A stretch of DNA of 64,000 nt from Cervus elaphus (lineage: Eukaryota; Chordata; Mammalia; Artiodactyla; Cervidae): NCBI RefSeq assembly GCF_910594005.1, contig NC_057828.1, positions 8,692,235 through 8,756,234 on the forward strand, in the 5' to 3' direction. This document shows, piece after piece, positions 1 to 13,500 of the stretch; within the stretch, counting starts at the first letter, position 1; each line of letters opens with the position of its first letter. Under the pieces are notes generated by a model. It searched no databases. It was not told the DNA's origin and saw nothing but the letters and a program-made list of their open reading frames with translations. A program made the translations under genes and the position numbers.

Positions 1-199
1 GTTGGGCTTAAAAAAATTTTTTTAAGACCTGTCCCTGTCCTTCCTACCCTTTATTTAAGAAAATAAAAACATATTTTCTTCACTCTTTTGCACAAACTTA
101 GAATTTCTGAACTAAAAATATTAGATCGCATCCTACTTCCAAACCCTTCTTTAAGCTTATGTGGAGAGTGAGGCCTGCGGTTTGTTGTTGTTTAGTTGC

Positions 200-686
200 T
201 GTGGGGAGAGAGAAAATTAGCCGAGATGGCATGGCCAGGCTGTCTGGCCCCTCATTTTGTAAGTAACCACTATGTAACAGCTGAGCTCACTTATAGCACT
301 GCACGTGCGCATCAGGAGGTACTCGAGACAGCTACTTTGTGCTGTAGGGATACATGAGCTCCACCTAGAAGGTGGCGGCCTTGCTGCTGCGTCACGGCTG
401 TGTCCATTGGGTCAGCCAGAGAGGGGAGAATGTAACGAGTCTACTGCTATGGCTGCTGCATCAGCCGGGAGAGAATACTGTCACAGCCGCTATGCCAGCA
501 GGAGAGAGGCTGTGTCGTGTTAGGCTTGGCTATGTGTTAGGCTTGGCTATGTGTTAGGCTTTGCCTGTAGGGAATAAATGTGTCTGCAGCTCCTGCCAAC
601 TTCTCCAAGCTTCTTCCAGCCTCTTGGCTGGAGCCTTGCCTCCCCTGGTTTCAGCGATCAGTGCGGACAGTGTGAACAGCAAGATA
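200..686 (+). mobile_element. ERV2/K-type LTR, left copy
   Basis: The segment starts TGTGGGGAGAGAG and recurs in the same orientation at 1999-2469 with many substitutions. It contains an AATAAA signal near 571, in the place expected for an LTR R region. A tRNA-Lys-like primer binding site (TGGCACCGTGAACAGG, 689-704) follows directly. The LTR call is from structure; the exact family is not identified. The divergence between the copies suggests an old insertion. Boundaries are approximate by about 10 bp at the 3' end. Confidence 0.65.
517..564 (+). repeat. 17-bp tandem repeat, ~3 copies, inside the LTR
   Basis: Two exact copies of GTGTTAGGCTTGGCTAT start at 517 and 534, and a partial third starts at 551. 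The partner LTR (around 2315-2335) has a single copy, so this is a copy-number change within one LTR. Confidence 0.85.
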
Positions 687-1998
687 ACTGGCACCGTGAA
701 CAGGATGAAGAGCAATACAGTTGGCATGGTCTGCATGATACCCAGCAGATAGAGGAGCCTGGTGCTCCTCAGAAGAAGAGTTGGCAGGATACACAGTGAG
801 TGGGGGAGCCTGAGGTTCCACCGAAAGGAGGAAGCCAGTGGCCACCATATAGTGTGTGGTACTTTGTGACGGTGATCCTCCTGGCTTCAGCTCCGGTGGA
901 AGACTGGGAAGCAGTGGACGGGTTACAGGCACTACAGGCGTTAACAGGCGGGGAGTTCCTGTTTGCTGAATAAGGTGTCTTGGACTGCTGCTGACACCGG
1001 GGGGTGGATTTTCCTGACTATCCTGAAGGCGAATATGGATCGCACTGTAGGTGATGTTGCACCGGTGCTCAATGTGCAGAGACGCTTGGAAGAACTAGAG
1101 CAATGCACATTGGCATTACAGCAAGAACCTTGTGGCCCTGAAGAGCCCAGCATCTCTGACTGCGAGGTGGTAAGTGATGGTGATGATGAATGTTATGGGT
1201 CGTCAGCAGAAAGTGAAGTGTGAGCAGCCTATGGCCCAGGGAGGACACCCTCAAGGGTCCCCCAAGGTGACTGAGTTCACCACATATCGACCATATACTC
1301 AGGAGGAGTTGGTCAACTCGGGTAAGAAGTTTCAGCAAACGCACAGGGAACCCTTGGCAGCATGGCTTTTGCGACTTCGGGATGCAGGGGTGGGCCCAGC
1401 ACCTGTGGGGCGTTTGCAGGTCCTACTGACAGAAGTAGAGGGATGGTATGCGAGACACCAGTGAGAAAGTGTGAAGACCCCTGAAGGGGCCCCGAGCTTG
1501 CAGGGGTCCCACCTGGGTGACGCGGTTGTGCATGTGGGTGGATCTGTGCAGAGGGTACTGTAAAGGCTGTGTCCTCAGATTTAGAAGAGTGTAATCATGC
1601 GGGTGGGCTGTGAATGCCACAAAAATCCCCTCCGTGAACGGGTGGGCCTGGTGCCTGTGGGGGGTCTGCAGGTCCTTAGTGAGAAATCCCGCAGGGATGG
1701 AGTTGCCCCTGAGAAGGCTTTTAAGCAGTCTCACAGGGCGAGATAGTGGGTTGGACCTGGCTATGGAAGACAGAGGCACTCCACATGCAGTGGGTGGCTC
1801 TTCTAGCCCCATGAGGGTGAGGACCGCAAGATGAGTTCCAGGTGACTGGGCTTTGCTGTGTATTGGGGATGTAACTGTCCACTGTAGCTAATGCTGTTGC
1901 AAGATGTAAATCCAAGGGTCAGTGTTACTTGCCAAGGGAATATCACAGAAGATGGACCGCACATAGAATGTGAGGCGAGAGACCCTGAAGGGTTGGAG
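687..1998 (+). mobile_element. Internal region of the same ERV, with gag-like ORF remnant
   Basis: Short internal region between two direct LTRs. Near the 5' end is a lysine-type primer binding site (689-704), one insertion away from the usual form. An open frame at 1174-1464 contains WLLRLRDAG after a stretch beginning FTTYRPYTQEE, which resembles the capsid part of retroviral gag. That assignment is by eye. No pol or env is present, so the element is internally deleted or non-autonomous. No intact gene remains. Confidence 0.5.
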
Positions 1999-2469
1999 TG
2001 TGGGGAGAGAGCAAGTTGGCCAAGATGGCAGTGGTCAGGCTCTCTAGCCCTTTGTTTTGTAAATCATGACTATGTAACATCTGAGCTCACATATAACACT
2101 GCGCATGAGCATCACGAGGTACTCGCTTGGTCACGAGCTACTTTGTGCTATTGGATGTGTGAGCTCCACCTAGAAAGCGGCAGTTTACTGCGGCGTCACG
2201 CTGTGTCCATTGGGTCAGCCACTAGAGGAGAGAATATAGCGAGTCTACTGCTACGGCTGCTGCATCAGCCGGGAGAGAATACTGCTACGGCCGCTGTGCC
2301 CGCAGGAGAGAGGCTGTGTTGTGTTAGGCTTTGCTACGGCTGTTGCCAGGCGAGAATAAGCGCGTCTGCAGTTCCTACTGGCTCCTCCGGTCTTCTTCCC
2401 GCCTCTTAGCTGGAGTCTTGCCTACCCTGGGTTCAGCGAACAGTATGCACAGTGAAATACAGAGAAACA
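1999..2469 (+). mobile_element. ERV2/K-type LTR, right copy
   Basis: Direct repeat of 200-686, starting TGTGGGGAGAGAG. The polyadenylation signal has decayed to AATAAG. Unusually, it is also followed by a primer-binding-site-like sequence (TGGTGTCATGAGCAGG, 2472-2487) and a few bases matching the left element's internal region, before a SINE begins. A normal 3' LTR is followed by host DNA, so this looks like a recombined tandem provirus. Confidence 0.6.
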
Positions 2470-2502
2470 GTTGGTGTCATGAGCAGGATCGGAGATACAG
2501 TT

Positions 2503-2699
2503 GCTAAGTTGCGTCTGACTCTTTTGTATCCATGGACTATAGACCTCCAGGCTCCTCAGTCCATGGGGAGAAACCTGGCAAGAAAACTGGAGTGGGTTAC
2601 CATTTCTGTCTCCAGGGTGTCTTCCCAACCCAGGGATCGAACCCAGGTCTCCTGCATTGTGGGCAGATTCCTTACCAGCTGAGCCACAAGAGAAGCCCC
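2503..2699 (-). mobile_element. Bov-tA SINE
   Basis: Reverse-strand copy of the ruminant tRNA-derived SINE. The tRNA-like end (GATCGAACCCAGGTCTCCTG) lies near 2636-2655 and the end near GCTGAGCCAC at about 2680. It cuts into the internal sequence that follows the right LTR. Confidence 0.85.
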
Positions 2700-4278
2700 T
2701 GAGGCCTGTTACTGGGTCCTGTTTGAGCATTAATTCTTGGTAGGTCATATAGGGATCTGGTCTCCTGAGAGAAGGGCAGTCTGGGGTCTTTCCCACCGTA
2801 GTAGAAACAGAGGGCTCCTAGACATATTCTTCTAAATGATAGGTACTAGATTCTGTGCAAGAAAACTTTGTAGTCTAATTCCATTAGATAGAAAATAGTT
2901 TGGCATAGTGAAAAGGCCTGGGGATTTAAGATAGTCTTGGATTCAGAATCTGACTTGGCCACTGATGAGAGAGGCTTTAGGAAGTGTACTCAGTCTTCCT
3001 GAACCAATTTCCTCATTTGTAAAATGTGGTTATACCATCTGTGTTATAGGATTGCTTTAAGAAATTAATTGCAATGACTTATGTAAAAGTTTGCAATATG
3101 ATTAATAAGCAGAAACTTTTCTGAAAAAATAACAACCTCTGGTTAAATTATTTAAACTATTTTATCTGACATATCTGGCATACTTAGATTTAATTTAGTT
3201 CCTCTTAATTAATTGTGCTGTCATCAATATTTTAGAGGAGCTTACCCATTTATTTTTGGGGAATGTTCCTCTTTATTTTTGAGAGTTAAGCAGCTTGATT
3301 GTTATATGACTATTTTTGCTCTCTTTACAGTTCAACTGAATAGTGAAGGTCATCTGGGGACATTTTCCAGCGTTCACCATCTTCTGTGAATGAATATCTA
3401 TGTATCTTCAAACTTATCTATGTATCTTCAAGCACATGGTCCAGGGACCAACGTGAAATTCAGGTTGATAACTTCACCTGTATCCTTTGCAGATGCTGGA
3501 AAAAGAAATTATGAGTGAAAGACTCCTTTTTTAATAGGTCAGTCTTAACTAGTCCTGGGGTTAACAAAAAAGCCCTTTACAACTTATCATCTAGTGCTTT
3601 TGTCAGAGATATATTGCTGGGCTGGAAGGTCTTTACCTAGTGACATGCAGAAATTCTTGAAATTGTCATGCCTATTTATAATGCTTAATTCTTTATCATT
3701 TAATTTTCCTTTATTTGTGCTATAAAAAACTACTCTGAGAAGTTTCCCTTTGCTTTTTGACCAGTGTAACCCCAAAGTTGATTAATTTGGTGCCAAAGAT
3801 ACTCAAGGAAACTTAAAAATTGAGGAACTAATTGCTGTTTGGACTGTATTTTTGTCTTTTCACAATTATAGGCTTTATTCCAATTAGTCTTGTGAAATAT
3901 TTAGGAAGAGACTTTATAAATCTGTTTTTCATCCTGTCTTCCTATTGAGAATACACACTAGTGAATGAAGATTTGATACCACTGAGGGATGACATAGAAC
4001 ACACCTTGGCATCTCACCCTGTTCCATGAAGGAACTGGCTCACTATCATTTGCCTAGTTTTTCTTGATTCCTCAAAGGGAAATGATGTTTATGGGTAGAT
4101 AAGCCAACAAGTGCTCCCCACAACAGTGAGAAAGTCATGGGGTTGCAATTGTGAATCCCCATAGACCCCTAGAGAGCTCTCACTGTTATCGTCCTCCCTA
4201 AGACTTGAGCTCTATTGGATTGCTCCCCTCAAGTCTTGTCCAGTACTCGGTCTCCTCAATTCTGCTTCTTCCCTTTAG
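2700..4278. other. Intergenic DNA upstream of gene 1, with a MIR at about 2895-3110
   Basis: No coding sequence is seen. A + strand MIR is recognisable from its core (CTCATTTGTAAAATG, around 3013-3027) and the tail about 60 bp later. A good pyrimidine-rich splice acceptor ends at 4278, so an untranslated first exon of gene 1 and its promoter probably lie in or upstream of this stretch. I cannot place them. Confidence 0.5.
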
Positions 4279-4503
4279 TAACTCAGAGCAGTGGACTTCC
4301 CCAGCCTGAGTTCCTTGAGTCAGGCACCAACTTACCACCGACTTCAAGCTTTCACTTCAGCCTGACTCAGGGTCTGAGAACATTGAGTCTCAGGGCTGTG
4401 TTTCTGAGATTCTTTACGATGTCCCCCAGGCTGCAGAGAATTTTCCCCGCGCTGTGCCTCCTTGGGGTCCTGTCTCTACTGCACTGCCCGCCTGGCCTGT
4501 GTG
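4279..4503 (+). other. APOR: Gene 1 exon with 5' UTR end, start codon and signal peptide
   Basis: The exon begins after a pyrimidine tract ending CCCTTTAG (acceptor AG at 4277-4278) and ends at a consensus donor GTAAGT (4504). The chosen ATG at 4419 (A at -3) gives 28 codons plus one base. The peptide has a basic start (MSPRLQR), a hydrophobic core (ALCLLGVLSLL) and small or polar residues before the CCP. The frame is also open back to an ATG at 4215, but that start would bury the signal peptide and crosses the acceptor, so it is rejected. The phase-1 end matches the next exon. Confidence 0.75.
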
Positions 4504-7500
4504 GTAAGTACAGAGGTGATAAGGAAGAGGGGAAAGTTTAAATTAAGGCAGGGGGAAGAATTTCTTATTAAGAACTCATTAAATATAACCAAACATAGGT
4601 TATATTAATTTCAATATTAAATAATTAATGATTAAATTAAATAATTTTAGTCCTTTTGATATAGGCCATAATTAGTGGAAAGCAAAATATTGCAAACCCT
4701 TGAGGAGCTGATATAGCCACAAGAGAAACCTTTTAATTTTTATATTAAGTGGCTATATTTAAGTGGCTAAACCTAAATTCTTAAAGAATTAATTATTATA
4801 TAAGGTTCATTAGTTTTCTATTTCATCAAGGTTGTGTAGAAAGTTTTTGCCATCCAGAAAGTAAACTTTTATATCATTGAAAATAATGAGTGAGCTTATT
4901 AGAGTAAAATTAAAAAGCACTGTATAAACTAAAAGCATTATATAACTGAAAGATCTAGCATTGCAAATTAGGGTATAATTTTTGCTAACTAATGAACACC
5001 GAAAGGAATTGCAAGTATCTGCAGGCTCCACTAGGGTTCAGTTCAGTTCACTTCACTTCAGTCGCTCAGTTGTGTCCGACTCTTTTTGCAACCCCATTGA
5101 CTGCAGCACGCCAGGCTTTCCTGTCCACCACCAACTCCCGGAGTTTACTCAAACTCATGTCCATTGAGTCAGTGATGCCATCCAAGCGTCTCATCTGTCG
5201 TCCCCTTCTCCTCCTGTCTTCAATCTTTCCCAGCATCAGGGTCTTTTCCAATGAATCAGTTCTTCGCATCAGGTGGCCAAAGTATTGGGGTTTCAGCTTT
5301 AGCATCAGTCCTTCCAATGAATAATCAGGAGTGATTTCCTTTAGGATTGACTGGTTGGATCTCCTTGCAGTCAAAGGGACTCTCAAGAGTCTTCTCCAAC
5401 ACCACAGTTCAAAAGCATCAATTCTTTGGCGCTCAGCTTTCTTTATAGTCCAACTCTCACATCTGTACATGACTACTGGAAAAACCATAGTTTTGACTAC
5501 ATGGACCTTTTTTAGCAAAGTAATGTCTCTGCTTTTTAATAAGCTGTCAAGGTTGGTCATAACTTTTCTTCCAAGGAGCAAGTTTCTTTTAATTTCATGG
5601 CTGCAGTCACCATCTGCAGTGATTTTGGAGCCCCCCAAAATAAAGTCTCTCACTGTTTCCACTGTTTGCCCATCTATTTGCCATGATGTGATGGGACCAG
5701 ATGCCATGATATTAGTTTTCTGAATGTTGAATTTTAAGCCAACTTTTTCACTTTCCTCTTTCACTTTCATCAAGAGGCTCTCTAGTTCTTCACTTTCTGT
5801 CATAAGGGTGGTGTCATCTGCATATCTGAGGTTATTGATATTTCTCCCAGCAATCTTGATTCCAGCTTATGCTTCCTCCAGCCCAACATTTCTCATGATG
5901 TACTCTGCATATAAGTTAAATAAGCAGGGTGACAATATGGTAGTGCTGGTTGTAATTGCAGATATGCAATTTAGCTTGTAAATGGAAATATGCCAATAAA
6001 AACATGGTAATTCCTCTGCCATGGGATTTCTTCTAAAGAATGAAATTCCAAGAGTATTAAAATGTACATACATTTTCCTTATATCTTCTATCAGAGCATT
6101 TAATGTAGAGCATTTTCACAGAATGGCAAAATCACTCAACTGAGAAGAGATTTCACTAGAGGCTCTATTTCCATGGAGACTGTGTCTCCTATTCATGTGA
6201 TATGGGATATTTCCCAGTTCTGATGATACAAAGGATTACATGCCAAGGAGTGGGAATCTGGAGTCCCAAAATGCCACCTTGTCATCCTTTGTCAAAATTA
6301 ATATCTAAGGCTCCAGAATGATATCATGTTATTTAGGCTTTGTGAACTTTCTTAATATCATAGAGTGACTCAGTTGTATCTAAGGCAGGGATACTAAAGT
6401 ATTTTGCTTTGGAAGTTTTTTACATCATAATAGTAGATACTTTAAGGAAAACCTTAAGTTGAAGTGAAAGAGCTCATATATTCTGGGTGATTCTCCTCTC
6501 TTGGAAATTGAAATGGCTCAGTTCAGCTCAGTCGCTCAGTTGTGTCTAACTCTGTGACCTGATGGACTGAAGTATGCCAGGCTTCCCTGTCCATCACCAG
6601 CTCCTGGAGTTTACCCAAACTCATGTCCATTGAGTCGGTGATGCCACCAACCATCTCATTCTCTGTCGTTCCCTTCTCCTCACTCTCCAGAGAGTGAAGA
6701 AGAACTGAAGAGCCTCTTGATGAAAGTGAAAGAGGAGAGTGAAAAATGTGGCTTAAAACTCAGTGTTAAAAAACTAAGATCATTGCATCCAGTCCCATCA
6801 CTTCATGGCAAATAGATGGGGGAACAATGGAAACAGTGACAGACTTTATTTTTTTGGGCTCCAAAGTCACTGCAGATGGTGACTGTGGCCATGAAATTAA
6901 AAGATGCTTAATCCTTGGAAGAAAAGCTATGACCAACCTAGACAGCATATTAAAAAGCAGGGACATTACTTTGCTGAAAAAGGTCCATCTAGTCAAAGCT
7001 ATGGTTTTTCCATTAGTCATGTATGGATGTGAGAGTTGGACTATAAGGAAAGTTGAGGGATGAAGAATTGATGTTTTAGAACTGTGGTGTTGGAGAAGAC
7101 TCTTGAGAGTCCCTTGAACTGCTAGGAAATCCAACCAGTCAACCCTAAAGGAAATCAGTCCTGAATATTCATTGGCAGGACTGATGGTGAAGTTGAAACT
7201 CCAATACTTTGGCCACCTGATGCTTAGAACTGACTCCCTGGAAAACACTCTTATGCTGGGAAAGATTGAAGGCAGGAGGAAAGTGGACGACAGAACGTGA
7301 GATGGTTGGATGGCGTCACTGACTCAGTGGGCATGAGTTTGAGCAAGCTCCCAGAGTTGGTGATGGACATGGAGTGCACAGTCCAGGGGGTCACAAACGG
7401 TTGGACATGACTGAGTGACTGAAATGAACTGAACTGAACCCTTGCCTTTGTATCCATTCCCTTCCCAGATTACTCTGTCTGTGCTTAATCATGTCTGACT

Positions 7501-10500
7501 CTCTACAACCCCATGGATTGTAGCCAGCCAGACTCCTCTGTCCATGGTATTCTTCTGGTAGGAATACTGGAGTGGGTTGCCATTTCCCAGATTAGTACTT
7601 GTTCGAATCTGCCCTTTGGAACTCAGGGAAGGTCATGGTGGTGGGAGGTGTGTTCCCTATGAGAAACCGGGGACAAAAGGGCTTCCCTGCCCAGAAGTCC
7701 CACAAGATCCTGATCAATTTCATGCAGAAGAAAAAATGCTTATAACTATGCAATCGTATGGTCAGATCTGAATCCACAGTTCAAAAAAGGAAGATGTTAA
7801 ATAAAGCTGGCACAAATTCTCTAGCTCCCGTCTTATTCTCAGTAAAGCCAGCTGCTGACTTATTAAAGGCAGGGAGGGGTGCACAGCCCAGCACCCAGTA
7901 GCTCTCAGTCTCTATCTGTTAAATGAATGAAAGCAGAGAAAATCAGATCTTGAGATGAGTGTCATTTTTCTCCTCCTTATATTTTTACAGTGTAAGTGTT
8001 GGAGCAGTAGGAAAGAAGAGCAATCTAGAAGCAGATGAAATTATCAAATTTAGATTTGATTTATTCTCTTAGAAATTTACTCTTAATTCATCTGAAGTGT
8101 GTGTGGACTGCAGAAAGGTCCATTACTAGAAATTTTTCTTATACTTTGGCACCTTTTTACCTAGAAGTTCCCATACCCTGCTCAGTTGTAAGTATGTTGA
8201 TCTCAGGACCCATTGGTTGAAACATGTGGGCACCCTCCCAGGACACCTGGTAATAATGTAATGACCCTATTATTGTGTGTTTGTAGATCAATTACCTGAA
8301 CACAGAAAAAGCTTGGCTTTTGTCCCAGTGTCAAGGATGCTGCTAATACCATAGCATAATAGGGTTTTGGATATCCTCAAGGACAGAATTCCTCCTTGGA
8401 TAATGGAAATTAGAACAATGAACTTCACAGGGGATACATACTAGTAACATATTTTCCATCAAGAAAGAGACAATATACCATTGTTCATTCCCTTCCATGC
8501 TTTTTTCATAATTTGATTTTAAAATGTAAGTTTAAAATTTAAAAAATGTGTAATGGTGGTGATTTTTTTGATTCTGATGCTTTTATGTGTTCTACTCTTT
8601 ACCCCTAAATTGTTTGTATCATTTGAACACAGCAAATGAACTTGCAGTGAAAATCCTTTACTGCAGCATCATTAAGTTGGAAAAAGGAAACAAAACAAAA
8701 CAAAAAACACACTAGGTTAAAAGTTTGTATTTACTGAGTGCTTTTTAAGTGGATAGTTTGTTAAAAAATACTGCTCCTTAGTCCAATTTTCTCTTTTCCC
8801 CCAGTTGTTTGTTCACATTCTTTTGACCTTGCTGGTTTCCTTCCCTTTTCTGAATCAGTGAAAATAGGCCACATCTAATAGACAAGCTAGATGTTTGAAC
8901 TATTACCTTTTGTTTCTTGATGTTTATTCTTTTTCCTTTCTTTCTTTCCGGTTTCACCTACTGGTGGCTCAGATGGTAAAGAGTCTGCCTGCAGTGCGGG
9001 AGGCCTGGGCTCAATCCCTGGGTCAGGAAGATCCCCTGGAGAAGGAAATGGCAACCCACTCCAGTACTCCTGCCTGGAAAATCCCATGGAAAGAGGAGCC
9101 TGGCAGGCTGCAGGCTATGGGGTGACAATGAGTTGGACACAACTGAGTGACTTCACTACAGTGTAAAACCTGCTGAAATCTATTTGAACCTGCCTTTCAG
9201 AGTTTACTTCTTTTCTTCCTTCTCTAAGTTCCATATTCTGGGATATCATCATGCCATCTATTTCTTGCTTATTCAATACAATTAACATGATGCCATTGAT
9301 GTTCTGTGTCAATGTGCTGTTCTATGGATGTCTGCATGGTCATGATACCTTCAGACTCTGTTATGAAAGGGACAGAAGTGTTATCATAGCCAAGGACTAA
9401 AAATGCAGATGGATGATCTTGACCTTTCCATATGTATGCAAACTGCTTGTGATGCTCTTTTCTGACAGGGCTGGAAAAGAAGGCCTGTGCTGAATCAGTG
9501 GCCTCAGCTACCAGAAGACATGTTAATCTGCTCTAGCAAAGATACCACGTGTGGTACAGCGGCTGCAATGCTGTTGCGTTTTTAGTAGTCTACTGTAATT
9601 CTCCAGAATCCTAATTTTTCATAGGAGACAGACTTATGAAGTACACGGGGATATGATGACCACTCTTGCATCTTTAATTCTTTAAGAGTGGCACATATTT
9701 CCCCTTTCCCCCAACTATTAGTACATGATATTTAAAAGAACGTATCTTTGCCTCCAAGGGGAGGGTTTAGGTCATATCAATGACTTCTACTTGTCTTCTT
9801 GGATAGAATGGTCTTATCCCAGAGGCCAAGGACCCATTTGGGATTGTGCCAATGACCAATTTTGTCTATCCAGCTTACACTTTCACAGCTAATGGAAATG
9901 CCCAGCAAGTGGCTTAATAAGGGAACCTTGATGGTTCCAGGTATCTGTGCTAACTCAAGCTGTGTTCAGTAATTCTTGGATTTTTGTGCACCTCTCATCT
10001 GTGCACAGTTACCTATGAAAGTAGACACAGGTCCTCTTGAAAGACTGGGAACTATTACCGTGCATATGTCTCAAGGTGCTGTATCCTTACTCTTGGAAAT
10101 TTTTTCTTTGCTTAGTGATCTCCAGACCTGACAACATTAATAGCACAGGTACAAAAACTCAGCGGGCTTCCCTGGTGTCTCAGATGGTAGAGAATCTGCC
10201 TGCAATGTGAGAGACCTTGGTTTGATCCCTGGGTGGGAGAGATCCCCTGGAGGAGGGCATAGCAACCCACTCCAGTATTCTTGCTTGGAGAATTCCATGG
10301 ACAGAGGAGCCTGGTGGGCTACAGTCTATGGAGTTGCAGAGAGTCAGACATGACTGAGTGACTAACCACAAAGCAGATTCTGAGTAACATATTGTAACTT
10401 TTCAATGGACCGAAGGCCATCAGCCTCCTGGTCACCCATTCTTTATTTCTTTCCAGTACAGATTGAGTTGTATCTAGTTGGCTGCTCATCTGTTTTTGCT

Positions 10501-13500
10501 CTTAGGAATGTCATGTTCTATTAACCATCTTCCTAATCTCACTGTGGTTGTATCTCTAACTTGCCACTCCTTATGATGATTACATTTACTTAGCTTCTAA
10601 AGCCAATGAGCACCTCTCAGACTGTGATTGCTAAGAGTGAAACTTGTTCTTTAATGCCTTCCCATCATCAGCTCTGGTCTCTGATACAGGTGCTCGTCTC
10701 ATTATGATATTCCTTCTGTCCTTGGTAAATGTATCTTCCAGGTCTTCCCAGACAACATAATCATGTGGTGGAGTTTCCTGCATGTGTGTGGCACATCTAC
10801 TCCAGTTTACTCACTCTTCTGAATCACTTAATCACTCTCTCTACCACTTGCCACAGAAGCTCCAGCATTTGAACCTCATTGTTGGCATCACATTTTCCAT
10901 GCCTCAAGGAGACATCTTAGGATAGTACTATAGATACTATCATCCATCAGTTTAATATTTTACTGACATTTCCAAAAGTGTCAAGTGTTGCTCAGTCGTG
11001 ACTGACTCTCTGTGTTCCCACCAGGCAGCCCACCAGGCTTCTTTATCCATGGAACTCTCCAGGCAAGAATGCTGGGGTGTGTTGCCATTCCACTCCCCAG
11101 AGAATCTTCCCGATCCAGGGTTCAAACCTGGGTCTCCCTCACTGCAGGCAGATTCTTTACAGTCTGAACCACCAGGGAAGGCATTTCCAATGACCTGTTT
11201 TATCTAAAGTTCTCGTGCAGTGTGTGTGGGTCCTGACAGTGTTCCCTTTCACACAGGTGCCCAGCACCGTGTCATGTCTATTTTCCAGCATGCAAGCCAT
11301 CATTTGTATTCTTTCTATAAGCTCTTTCTGAACTATTTTAGAGGACAGTGAGTATATTCTTGGGAGGATGGGTGGACTGGTTTTATTGGGAGCAATGAGT
11401 CAGAGATTGTGGATTTATCTTGCATCTTTAGTTTCTCCCAGGTACACATCTCTGCATTTAGCATGAAAGCAGTGGAGTGTGATACCGGTACAGTGTGGCT
11501 TTGACTGAATTCTGTCTTCCTGCCAAAATGGCTCCTAAATAGTGTCAAGTTTAGTGAATTTTCAGAAAAAGGAAGCAAATCCTAAGTGCTTGTCAGTCCA
11601 CTGTAACCTTTCCGTGGTTCCCGAGCCTCAGGCCTTCATGAAGGCAGCTGGAGTCCTGCATTTGGCTAAGTGATTGGATGGGCCGAGAAGACAGAAGGAC
11701 AGACGGAAGCCTCCTTTGCTACACAGGTTCTAGGAAGTGTTATTATATGCATTCTACATGCCGACCTCTTTTCACTTTTGTGTCTCACCTCAAGATTGCG
11801 AATCCCCTCCTGGCATTGACCATGGACAACGTAACATAGTCTCTAAATACTTTCAATTTGAACGTGAAGCTGAATATGAATGTGATGAAGGGTACACCCT
11901 GGTTGGAGCGAACAGACTCTCCTGCACTTCTTCAGGCTGGTCACCTGCAACCCCTCAGTGTAAAGGTAACTCTGGCTCCCTCTTCATTTTAGGGGCGGGG
12001 GTGGGGCTATCATCAAAGGATTGAGAGCACAGTTTTTTCCCTGTGAGAGGCAGCAAAAAAAAAGAAAAACCCCATTTGAATTTGATTTATTTAAAATAAT
12101 CACTATAGTCTGATGGTATCCAAAGCAAAAAGCTCAGAGAAAAGAACATTAATCTCCCCTTCTTTCTCCCAGGTATAGAATTCAACCTTTGTGAGGCAGC
12201 CCCATTTCCCAGTTTCTTGTGTAATTCCAGAAATAGTCTACAGATGGTACATTCTATCTGAGTGTAGCTGTGGCCTGCAGCAAAACTTTCATGAGAAGTT
12301 GGTCTGGAATGTAAGCCCCAGTGGGCTGATGCCAAGCATTGTGAAATCACAAGCATTTCCGTCAGAGCCAGTGCAGGGCACCAGCTGCTCACGGTGTAGC
12401 TGTGTGGTGAGGGACTCCTAATTTTCCAGCTGTTACGGGGACAAGAGGCCAAAATCAGTTCTGATTATTGCAGGCACACAGGTTTAATATCACTTCGTCA
12501 TCAACAACTTTAGGGATGATTTGCCACCGTTGTCTCATTTGCACACAGGAGAGTAATAAGCAAGAGGGAAAATTTTTTATCTATTGTCTTACAGGAATCA
12601 AGATACAAGATACAAGCTGATTTGATAGTTGAAGACTTGGGGTCACATACCCTTTTTTATTCTGTCATGCTATTTAAAATTGTTATATCCTTCAGCAAGT
12701 CCCTTAATCTCTCTGTATCTCACTTTCTCTTAGATAAAATAGTGAGAATTTAATAAGATAATCACATAAAGATCTACCCCAAAGTCTGATAAAGTACTAT
12801 CCCAATGCTCAATAAATATGCTAATGAATATTATTTTTCTCCTCAAGATTAAAAAAAAGGTAAAACAATTAGCAACACTTAAATACAGTTCATTCTTAGT
12901 ACCCTAGGCTTGTATGTTTTTTCTTAGGTCTGTAACTTGCTTAAAATTGTGATTCCATTGCAGCATTGTGTCTGAAACCAACGATAGAACATGGAAGGTT
13001 ATCTGTGGAGAAGGTTAGCTATGTTGAACCTGAAAGAATTACCATCCAGTGTGAGTCTGGCTATCGTTTGGTTGGTTCAGAAAATATCACTTGCTCAGAG
13101 GACAGAACCTGGTCCCCAGCGGCACCCAAGTGTGAGTGGGTAAGTCACACAATTTGGGGTAGTTTTTGTGTTATTAAACCCCGAAGCACTGTCCTGCCAG
13201 CAAAGGAGATATCTGGCTTGTCAAGATTCAGTCATTCAAAGGAACTCTCAATTTTGCTTTGAAGCCTTCTGGTCAGATAGGAGATGCAGTTTTCCTGCTC
13301 TCACTTGTGATCAGGGAAAACTGAGCCCCTTTGGAGTGGAGGTCTCAGACCTGGTAGTACTGACTCCTGACTTTTCTAGAGGATTTGATATACTCTTGTC
13401 CCATTTCCAGATGGTCAGAAGTGGTGTCTGACCCCCCAGAAGCTTTCTGGGAGGCTGCCTCAGAGCAGAGCTATATTCCTCTCAGGAAGATGATGGTGGG

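Noticed and set aside
5066..5803. 245-codon reverse frame as a host gene
   Set aside because: It is the reverse transcriptase end of a BovB LINE.
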